DNA of 41,993 nt, taken from Oppiella nova (lineage: Eukaryota > Arthropoda > Arachnida > Sarcoptiformes > Oppiidae). The notes beneath the pieces were generated by a model. The model made no database searches, was not told the origin of the DNA, and saw nothing but the letters and a program-made list of their open reading frames with translations. The stretch lies in assembly GCA_905397405.1 (NCBI GenBank), contig CAJPVJ010000092.1, forward strand, positions 1 through 41,993. Reading direction: 5' to 3'. A program made the translations under genes and the position numbers. Numbering within the stretch: position 1 is the stretch's first letter; every line of letters starts with the position of its first letter. Positions 33,838 to 41,993 of this stretch are shown here, in pieces.

Positions 33838-34433
33838 CTATGGATGGAAGGGTCCGAACTGGAGGGCATCTCTGGGAGGTTTGACGTGATCGTGATAGTT
33901 GTCAAGAGTGCGCTCCCCTCTCATCACTTGCCGCAGACGCTCTTTCGTCATCTCATTCGCTCTTTGGGACTAACCATCCGGACAGCAATCAGTATTCATG
34001 TATCACATATCAATTTGTGCCTGCTCAAGTATGCTCTTTCAGTTATATAGCATAGTGTTCAAGCAATAGAGAGCGTACTTGAGCAGGGACATATTCATAT
34101 AACACATCCATCAACCCATTGACCACTATATGCATGAATGGGTGCCTCTTCATGGCATTAGTGGTCAATTGAGCACATGATACATACGGCCAGATATCCT
34201 CTGAGACACTCGTTATAGTCTCTGAGGTATTCCTTGCAGAGTCTTCGGCCCCGTCGGGCGCCATAAGCCTCGAGACACTCGACGGCATTCATCTGGAACT
34301 CTGCACACCTGGGCTTAGCGTTTCCGATCTGACACTGACTGGTGTGGAGGTGACCAAACATCTCAGTCCAGTTCGACCGGAACGGACCCTCTGGGAAGCC
34401 GTGCACCAGAGGTCGACCCCATTCCGTGTCCAT
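33838..34433 (-). CDS. NDUFS5: NDUFS5, complex I 15-kDa subunit
   Basis: An accessory subunit of respiratory complex I on the intermembrane-space side. Two exons, 34433-34188 and 33969-33838, both phase 0, 125 aa. It has the twin CX9C fold: CAEFQMNAVEC and CKEYLRDYNEC, with CLEAYGARRGRRLC close to the insect form CLEAYGLERGKREC. The second exon (SQRANEMTKERLRQVMRGER) fits the basic helix after the CX9C pair in NDUFS5, and the protein ends DALQFGPFHP. The intron contains an open frame (KRHPFMHIVVNGLMDVLYEY) that I left out because joining around it gives the better family length. CX9C proteins are imported by the MIA40 route and need no cleaved signal. Confidence 0.85.
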
Positions 34434-37400
34434 TGTTGCGTCTATTCAATTGATCCGATTCTTCACCCAAATGTCTGCCACTCAGCGATCGTCCACTTGT
34501 TTGACCACTCAATGACTCGCATTCACACCAAAAGGTGTCTCTGTTTGCCATTCACTCATACAATGCATACAAATCACTGAAAACTTTACATTTTATCAAT
34601 GAGTTGTGAAATCATTAGGTTTTCAACATTTGAATCAAGATTTGGTTAAAAGGATTGTTATAATGATTACAATTTAGTGTCAAATACTAAACTCATAGAC
34701 AATCCTATTATAGCTTTAATTCTTATGAAATACTTGTTATTTCATAAGACATCCACTCATATAATGCTTGTAAGTGTAGGCTTATGGACAGAATGCATGC
34801 GAACTATTGAAAGCTTGTATTAAATATTTATTTTATTGCAAACATTTTCATGGATTACAGAATTATTTTTAATAATATTTTATCCATATATTCATTTTGC
34901 AACATTTTCAGTACAATTTTCAAAGTAAATTAATTGAGTAATTTCTTTATAACTTAAACTAATCAAATATCAAATGTTTCAAAATTAGTCAAAATGATTA
35001 TTTAATTTATTTAACTTAGAAATTAAATAATGAATTCATTGATAGAAATAATAAAATATAAACCAATTGTAGTGTTCATTGAAGACATTGTTATAAATTG
35101 GATATGAATGAGTGATTAATTGAATGTTTGCCATTGAAATCAATGAATTGTGAGTTCAATAATATAATTTACTTTGATTTTGTATTTGATTTCAATGGCA
35201 AATAAACTTTTTAGGAATTGCCATAAATTAGCGCTTAGTTACTATATTATAGGAGTTGTGTGTGTTTTCGCACCAATCGATACCCCTATCAGATAGATAT
35301 AGTGAGTGATAAAAGCATTATATAATTATTGTGATGTCATTTGAAATAAAGTTTTGCGAAGACTTTGATTCCATAAATGGTTTGACAATTAAATTCATAG
35401 CAATTCTTAAATGGTTTAGAATTGAGGCCAAACTCAATATAATGCAAAACTTGTTTTCATTAACTTATTTATACTTTACGACCATAACATTAAGAAGTAC
35501 TTTTTGTTTTTTAGTGATTTTCAGACTATTAACCAAAGATTTTCATTATTTAACACAAACATTTAATTTTGTTTATTTATGACAAAGTTATGAAGAATTG
35601 CAGTCTTGACATGTCATTGATAGCAGAAAATACATTCTTTTGCAAAATACATAACTTATTCAATTTATAGGATATTTAAAAACATCCCTTGAAAAGTGAT
35701 TTTAGTAATTTAGTTAAATTATAAATTGCTTTGCAAGTGTTTTGTTTCAATGAACTATTAATTTTTACATGAGTATTCATGATAGTTAGCATACTTAATT
35801 TAATTCCCTGAGTTATTTATATTTTTATTTTCTAACAAATGACATAGTCATCAAATGCTAAATCCATAGAATTTAAAGTCTAGACTCTGACAGTGAACAT
35901 ACATATAATTTTATGAGATTATTGTTTAGAATAAATTGACATTTGAATAGTACTCAATATACAATTTAGATTTAAACTGTTATTAGTGAATAATAGTTAT
36001 TTAGTAAATTAAGTAAGAGGTATTAACTTTTTAGTATTCATCTTAAAGAGCTTAAGTCTTTTACTTACACACAAAGGTTTTGTATATAAATTATAATATA
36101 ATTAAAGCTCTTAACGACTATCTAACTTATAATCATATAATTGTCATTATTTTAAAAATCCTAATTAATAAGTTATCTTACATTTTTGCTAAAATTGTAT
36201 AAAGCAAATATTTGTGTACGAATTGCGAAATAACTTTGTTTGAAGTCAATGTCGAAACAAATATTCACAACAATATTCACGCAATGATTTAAATGATTGC
36301 TTCTTTAATAATGATATTTTTAGACATTTAATTACAATTAGATTTGCTATGATTTCTATTACGAAAGATTTAATTTAAGCAAAAGTGACGGTTATTATAG
36401 TGAAAGACTACTGAAGTGAGAATAGAGGCATAAGTAATGATAATCAGTGAAACTCATCTCATCTCCAGAGCCAAGGATGTGAATCTCACGAATCAATTAT
36501 TGAACTTGACTTAAGTCTCATGTAATGCCAAATCTGTGGTTAATTCAGTTCTTTGTTATCTCACGAAAACCTTAATTATCGCTTTGCACCTGTCGTTTGT
36601 GTCACACCATTAGTTCACTGATCAATATTCTCCTATCATTTTTCAAACAATTTCGTTAACTCTCCTCTTCTCTCACTTCTCTCCAAATTTATGCATAATT
36701 TTGTTCATTTATTTCACAAGAATTTCTCAAACAAATAATGAGAGAATCCTTTGATCACTTTTGTTTCAATGTATTAATGTTTGAGTTTGCAATCGTTTTG
36801 TGGTAAGCTATGAATCATACAGTACTGCAGTTTGCATTTATTAACATATTTGTGGGAAAACAAAAAATATTAATTATGTTATATAAGTTAAACCAAACCA
36901 TGTTGCATTTTGTTTGTATTAAATATGAACTATTCATCCTATAAAATAGTAATTTTAATTTATAATTTGTTAATTATTGTAAATAATTCTGTTTTATTAT
37001 GATATAACGAAAATACCGACCTGTGCTCTGACCCCAACTTTTTAAATGTGCAAATAAAGCATAAAAATGAGAATAGTTTGTGAATTACAAGTTTCTTACT
37101 CTATATTGAATGGTGGGTGCAATGAGTAACCGCTCGAGCGTTTGGCATCACTTTATTTCCAATTGTTTTGTCATATTGTTTGGCGAAAACCATTTGGAGG
37201 TCAAAACTAATTTATTTTCATTATAACAATTGACTGGCAATTGTGGTGTTTGTTTAACACATCCTTTCGCTTTTGCAACGCAAACAATATTTTAGACATA
37301 TTTTAATAGCATAACGACTAGTATTTTATTATTAAATGACATTTTTTGTTTTTATGGTCTTTAAAAAAGTTTTTAAAAATTATTATAAAATTATTATTAG

Positions 37401-37668
37401 TATAAGAATTAAACAAATAATGATAATTAAAAATACAAACAATTGTTTTGTTCACCGATTCGTTAAATTTTTAGAAAACATTTGAATTCTTGAATTGAAT
37501 TGCAATTCAAATATAATTATTATTTGCAAAGTATTGATTGTGTTATTAAGATGTACTGTAAGGCAATTATAACCTTAACCTCAAATCATATTAGTATTTA
37601 AGAATTGATTAGTATTTACTTTACTTTATATATCGCTAGTAATCAAAACACCACTTAATTACGAATAT
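34434..37668. other. 3.2-kb AT-rich stretch without a gene
   Basis: Upstream of NDUFS5 and downstream of the orphan minus-strand gene. I see no family match, RNA gene or clear repeat; short frames such as 35331-35582 are AT-rich and look random. It could hold distant exons or control elements of its neighbours, but nothing here shows it. Confidence 0.5.
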
Positions 37669-39780
37669 TTATTCTCTGAATTTCACTTTGGACTTAAGTT
37701 TCTGAAGCCATGGAAACTTTGTGTCTTTAGGGATGGAGTGGCGTCGGCTTAAAATACTTTTGCCTTTTTTGTTCAGTTTTCCGAAGTTCTTCGTGTCTTT
37801 CAATTCGACGATTTGGTCGAGTTCTTCATCATTCGCCGGTCTATTTGTTCCATTGGTTCCATAGTTTGAATACTTTGTGGTCGAATATTGCAGACGAGGT
37901 TTTGTAGGCGTTATGTCACTCGAAGCCGAACTTTTGGGCAACTTTTTGCCTTTTCTAGAGCTCGTAGTGCTTCCAGTTCTCGAGTTGGGTCGCAAAATAC
38001 TGGACAGTCGGTCGGCCTCATCATCAGCTCGTTTGTTGTGATGACTGACTGCTGGGATATACATAACGATCGGTTCTCTGTCGTGAATATAATGACGTTT
38101 ATGTCTATTAAGAGTATCAGAATCTGAACTCGAATTCGCAGAATTTCCCGCAGAATTCAACTGATTATGACTTAAATAGCGAATGGGCACTGAATGGGAA
38201 GGACTGGCTCTGCCCTCCCTTATGGCAGACATTCTGTTCAATGAAGACGTCCTCTTCTCCAGTTGACGGTTCCTGTAAGCCGTCGCCAAACCTCCTCTTA
38301 AGTCATCATTTCTCGAGTGTTCCGTCAGATCTACAGTACTTTTATTGAGTCTTGAATTTGGAATCTCTTTGTTCTTCGTTTCTTCCAATCGTTTTTGTCT
38401 CTCTTTAAGTAGTCTTCGGTCTAAAGTGAAGGCCTGACGCGGAGGAGGCGTAAAGTCCGTTGGTTTTGAATCTTTCTTTTTGCTGTCATATCGGGAGAGC
38501 GATGAATACGGAGACTCAGTGTCTGTCACATAAGTCACACCATTTATCCCTCGCCTATAGTCCTGAAGAGTTCTGGATCTCATTCCTGGACTGTCTTCTC
38601 TATCCTTAAGTCTTCTTGGATTTGGTAATTCATTTACGTATGAAATCTCTCTGCGTTTTGACTCCAATTCTCTGAAGTGAGGCTTAGGTTCGAGGAGTTC
38701 ATCAAAACTTCTATCTTCATAGGGCTGTAAGTCATCGCTCGAAGCATTGGATATAGAAATGGTTTCCTCCAATACTTCTTGTTTCACTTCTTTCTTATAG
38801 TTATTTCGGGGCAAACTGTCATTCAAACTGACATTCCAGTCATGTCTGGGCTCTTCGTATCTATTAAGAGAGCGTGACCTGAGTTTCGGTGAAGTTGTGG
38901 GCAATTTCACATCCGGACCATCGACTCCACTGCTTAGTGTAAATCCAATTCCTTTAGTTTTATTCTTCAGCGTTCGGTTTGTATTAGTGCTGTATTCAGA
39001 TCCTGAATATTTCGAGTACTGACTCAATCCCGATGGCGCCCTTCTCTCAAGATTAACCGGTGTCTTGTAGATAATTGTCGGGTAATTGTTGTTGATGTCT
39101 TCGTAGCCATAATGTTCGTTGATGTCATCTTTCAAAAACTTTTTCTTACTTTTATCCACTTTACTATAAATGGCTTCATTTTCAGGTGTTTTGCCCCAAA
39201 CCTCATGCTTGGAAACTGGCGTTCGTTGAGACCTGGAGTTCTTGAGCTGTGGGACATCACTATATGCGGTGACAAAGCCATCGTCCGATGACTTTATTAC
39301 TCTGACATAACTATCGTTATCACTGGATGTTTTCGAGAGATGTCTGTTAGTCTTCTTGCGATTGCATTGAATGCCGACATCTCTGACGGTAGGAATGTAT
39401 GAATAAGACTCACTGTTCTGTAATTCTACGAATCCTTTGGGATCCCTTTCCAAAAAGATTGTATCCAAATCCTCGGCGGAGACAATCTTCTGGTCATCGG
39501 TGACAGCAAATGGTCGCTGACTTCTATGAGAGTGATGCGATCGGATGTCATCACTTCTGTCACTCATATAATCAATAGCTTTCAGATCTGTATTACGCCT
39601 GTTGTCTCTGTTGGGTTTGATAACTGGCTCGTAATACTTGCGATGAGTTTTATTTCTCCAAATTTTAGTGCCCTGTTCTTTCGACGAGAATGTCTTTCCC
39701 TCTCCGGGCATATCAGTCATCGACTTCTCGAAGTGAGTTCTATCGGACATAAGCCGTGGACCAGAACTAATAGTCAACAT
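37669..39780 (-). CDS. Unrecognised large disordered protein
   Basis: A single open frame of 703 codons from ATG at 39780 (MLTISSGPRL) to TAA at 37671-37669. A frame this long in AT-rich DNA, with coding-like codons, is very unlikely to be chance. I do not recognise the family. The sequence is rich in Ser, Arg, Asp, Lys and Asn, has no predicted membrane segment or signal peptide, and looks largely disordered. Short ordered-looking parts: PTVRDVGIQCNRKK, TDFTPPPRQAFTLDRRLLKE followed by a basic helix (RQKRLEETKNKE), REPIVMYIPAVSHH, and a basic C-terminus (RRHSIPKDTKFPWLQKLKSK) that could be a docking motif. Several Arg-x-x-Ser sites (RRHS, RSRS) suggest phosphorylation. An AG just upstream of the ATG might be a splice acceptor, so 5' exons may exist. 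A cytoskeletal or cortical adaptor is only a guess. Confidence 0.75.
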   Translation of the reverse strand: MLTISSGPRLMSDRTHFEKSMTDMPGEGKTFSSKEQGTKIWRNKTHRKYYEPVIKPNRDNRRNTDLKAIDYMSDRSDDIRSHHSHRSQRPFAVTDDQKIVSAEDLDTIFLERDPKGFVELQNSESYSYIPTVRDVGIQCNRKKTNRHLSKTSSDNDSYVRVIKSSDDGFVTAYSDVPQLKNSRSQRTPVSKHEVWGKTPENEAIYSKVDKSKKKFLKDDINEHYGYEDINNNYPTIIYKTPVNLERRAPSGLSQYSKYSGSEYSTNTNRTLKNKTKGIGFTLSSGVDGPDVKLPTTSPKLRSRSLNRYEEPRHDWNVSLNDSLPRNNYKKEVKQEVLEETISISNASSDDLQPYEDRSFDELLEPKPHFRELESKRREISYVNELPNPRRLKDREDSPGMRSRTLQDYRRGINGVTYVTDTESPYSSLSRYDSKKKDSKPTDFTPPPRQAFTLDRRLLKERQKRLEETKNKEIPNSRLNKSTVDLTEHSRNDDLRGGLATAYRNRQLEKRTSSLNRMSAIREGRASPSHSVPIRYLSHNQLNSAGNSANSSSDSDTLNRHKRHYIHDREPIVMYIPAVSHHNKRADDEADRLSSILRPNSRTGSTTSSRKGKKLPKSSASSDITPTKPRLQYSTTKYSNYGTNGTNRPANDEELDQIVELKDTKNFGKLNKKGKSILSRRHSIPKDTKFPWLQKLKSKVKFRE

Positions 39781-41289
39781 CTTCTGCCGATTCACTCAAT
39801 CAATCACTTATTAGAAGAAACTTTTTTGGTTCACATCTGAACTCCAAAACACGGATAGAGTTGTTAATACGAGTGTTAAAAATCAATTAAAATAAGAAAC
39901 TTTTGAAAATAACTGTAAACTTAATAATTGAAGAAATGTTTGTAACACTAAATCTGTGTTCATACAAATAGAAAATGAATTTCTCCTTAGATTACACCTA
40001 CAAATGGCCTTTCATTAGAATAGACATGAATCCTACGCTAACTTTATTAGAATTGTAATAAAAATCTTCTTAAGTCGAGGAATAAAAAATAAATGATAAC
40101 TGGTTTGGGATGTGAAGAACACCTGTCGGGTAACGCATGCGGTCTTTCATTGCATTCAAACAAATATTAGTCAACTCTTTATGTTTTCAAATCAAGTATT
40201 GGTTTACTTTTGCTTCTCAAGTCCCTCCTTATAGTCTAAATCCAATGTGAAAGTGATCAAGTGATGACCTAATATATGCTCGAGCTTTCATGAGTACGCA
40301 CATTCAAATGATTACTGAATGTCTATAAACTCACGATCTCTTTAGGGCTCAACACTCCAGTCTTGTTTGCTTTCAATGCATTTTCTTTTTCTTATTTTAA
40401 AGTTCAGGCAAAATATACATACATAGAAGGCTTGAAATGCGAGAGAGAGAGAGAAAGAGAGAGAGAGAGGGGAGAGAGAGAGAGAGAGAGAGAGAGAGAA
40501 CTTCTTCACCTAATTTTTTAATTTGGGTGACTTTTGTTGATAACGCATTATTGAATTAAGTATTTATAAACAATTTTTCGCCCATTTATACTCCCATATA
40601 ATTATATGTTTAGTTATTATTAAGAAACTTTATTTTAGAGTATATATAAAATGCATTTAAATATGGGAACAAAGCATTAAACCATTTATGTTTGACATAA
40701 ATCTTCTGGTATTTCATTAATGCATTTATGGAATAATAGAGTCAATCAATTAGTAAATAATTTTATTGTTTCATTTAAAATGAAAGTTACACAAATCCAT
40801 TCAATTATGTAACTAGTTTATAAATATTTAGAAAAATTGATTTAAACATTTCATAATATTTTGCAATATTCACATCTTATCTGATGATATAATAATTTCA
40901 AATGGATTTAAGACTTACTTCCGGCGATGAGTGATATACAGATATCTAACAGTTTGTATGGAAAAGTATTACGATTATATTATAGCAAACAATATTCACA
41001 TATTTGTGATAATTGTTTAAATGACTTACTGTTGACTCAAATATGATAAAATCCATAACAATATTGAGATAATATTTAATAAAAACAGAAAAATCAAGTG
41101 AACACTTATATTAAGCATACCATTTGATACAAAGTGCAGTCAAACAAATATAACGGTTGAATAGATTGCGTGAATAATGTCTTAATGGTGTTTAGGTGTG
41201 GCATAAATAGTGAATAGTCTCATCGAAACAGTTGTTGGTCTTTAAATATTAAATCTAATCAAATAATAGACACGAATTGTCATTAAGAA
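39781..41289. other. 1.5-kb non-coding stretch
   Basis: Head-to-head gap between the orphan minus-strand gene and the four-helix protein gene. It holds the GA tract at 40441-40500 and is otherwise AT-rich with no supported gene. Promoters of both neighbours should be inside. Confidence 0.45.
40441..40500. repeat. GA microsatellite
   Basis: About 60 bases of (GA)n with two small breaks (gaaaga and ggggag). In arthropods GA tracts can bind GAGA-type factors and keep promoters open; here it lies 0.66 kb upstream of the orphan gene start and 0.79 kb upstream of the four-helix gene. A role is not shown. Confidence 0.95.
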
Positions 41290-41802
41290 ATGGATTTACA
41301 AAAATTGATGCGGATCTTATTATTTGTGGGCAACTTTTTTTGCCTAGTTTTGGCTATAATTATCCTATCGATGAGTATTGGCCATTGGCACGAGTATGCG
41401 GGCGGTGCCGTCAGTATAATTGTGGCCCTTTTCGGTCTATTTGTGGTTTGTCTCAATAACCACATCGTTATCATCGCTTACGCAGCGCTCGTCGGAATCG
41501 ATATATTAATACTGTTGGCGAACGGCATATATCTGGCGATCATTAAGAGCATGTATTCAGACTATTGCTTCTACAACGATGGCGACAAAGCGCCCGTTTG
41601 GGGCTGTCATGACTGGAGGAATGGCCACTACGAGAGGGCCACCGGTGTTATGGTCTGTCTATTCTTAAGCCTCGTATTCCGTGCCCTCAACTTCGCCAGC
41701 GCCTGCCTTATAGCCAGAGCTGTCTATGACGACGAGTACGACGAGGGAGTCGGTGAACCCCGAAAGGACCACGACTTGGAGGAAAGGGGTCGACAGTTCT
41801 AA
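41290..41802 (+). CDS. Small four-helix membrane protein, family unknown
   Basis: One exon, 170 aa, ATG in good context (aagaaATGG). Hydrophobic segments at about residues 7-30, 37-56, 59-85 and 117-143 give a tetraspan layout with both ends in the cytosol. The loop between helices 3 and 4 (about 86-115) has Cys93 and Cys106, which could form a disulphide outside the cell; there is no tetraspanin CCG motif and no claudin W-GLW signature. The tail is short, charged and acidic then mixed (YDDEYDEGVGEPRKDHDLEE). The size and layout resemble several arthropod-only tetraspan families, but I cannot name one. AATAAA at 41956-41961 follows the stop by 154 bases. Confidence 0.8.
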   Translation: MDLQKLMRILLFVGNFFCLVLAIIILSMSIGHWHEYAGGAVSIIVALFGLFVVCLNNHIVIIAYAALVGIDILILLANGIYLAIIKSMYSDYCFYNDGDKAPVWGCHDWRNGHYERATGVMVCLFLSLVFRALNFASACLIARAVYDDEYDEGVGEPRKDHDLEERGRQF

Positions 41803-41955
41803 ACTCAATACTTATGTCAAATGCTTTCATGTTTCCTAATATCAGTTATTTTATTTAATATATTAATTGAATATTAATTTCATTGAAAAATCATTTATTT
41901 TTCATCATTTTATAATCTACTTTTTATTTGTAAAACTATTTTATTTTCAATTTAT

Positions 41956-41961
41956 AATAAA
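41956..41961 (+). promoter_or_regulatory. Poly(A) signal of the four-helix gene
   Basis: AATAAA in an AT-rich 3' UTR, near the right edge of the window. Confidence 0.5.
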
Positions 41962-41993
41962 ATATATTAAAATAATCATATCATGGTAATAAT

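Noticed and set aside
33970-34187. Possible middle exon in NDUFS5 (KRHPFMHIVVNGLMDV)
   Set aside because: Including it needs an intron of about 40 bases and makes the protein too long after the CX9C pair; direct joining fits the family and phase.
1-41993. CRISPR arrays, operons, Shine-Dalgarno sites, rRNA and tRNA genes
   Set aside because: The window is animal nuclear DNA; no spaced repeat array was seen, and no tRNA-like T-loop (GGTTCRANYCC) with matching arms was found by eye.

Overview
The window is eukaryotic nuclear DNA. It is AT-rich, almost every gene is split by short GT-AG introns (mostly 50-100 bp), and poly(A) signals follow the stops. The protein set is animal: a CAD multienzyme, a stathmin, NRBP, RAB23 and an insect-like NDUFS5. 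Gene density and the NDUFS5 flavour suggest a compact arthropod genome, perhaps a mite or other chelicerate. That placement is inference; no single sequence here proves it. I rebuilt exon models by matching splice sites, reading phase and remembered family sequences. No search was run.

Layout, left to right: (1) 1-1571, flank with an 84-bp duplication around one N, a perfect 128-bp tandem duplication and a doubtful 3' exon on the minus strand. (2) 1572-3945 (+), a stathmin with three extra in-phase cassette exons. (3) 4609-12002 (+), complete CAD (11 exons, 2236 aa). (4) 12115-14624 (-), RMC1 (10 exons, 657 aa). (5) 15109-15932 (+), OSER1-like. (6) 16161-18036 (-), NRBP pseudokinase. (7) 19986-20543 (-), mitochondrial ribosomal protein L27. 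(8) 21440-23624 (+), PPM1G. (9) 24020-26714 (-), a CSPP1-like coiled-coil protein. (10) 27010-28581 (+), intronless PPIL2. (11) 29439-33643 (+), RAB23, in which exons 2-4 appear two or three times around a 481-bp N gap. (12) 33838-34433 (-), NDUFS5. (13) 37669-39780 (-), an unrecognised 703-aa disordered protein in one open exon. (14) 41290-41802 (+), an unrecognised four-helix membrane protein. Between them lie AT-rich stretches of up to 3.2 kb with no gene I can support.

The genes do not form one pathway. They are housekeeping and cell-biology genes: pyrimidine synthesis (CAD), microtubule and centrosome/cilium control (stathmin, CSPP1), membrane traffic and cilium signalling (RMC1, RAB23, NRBP), splicing (PPIL2, PPM1G) and mitochondria (MRPL27, NDUFS5). 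Packing alternates: tail-to-tail pairs CAD/RMC1, OSER1/NRBP, PPM1G/CSPP1 and RAB23/NDUFS5, and head-to-head pairs RMC1/OSER1 and CSPP1/PPIL2. At least OSER1/NRBP and RAB23/NDUFS5 have poly(A) signals that predict overlapping antisense 3' UTRs.

I found no clearly new biological system. The best leads are the modular stathmin exon array, the RAB23 locus (probably two unmerged haplotypes), and the two orphan proteins at the right end.
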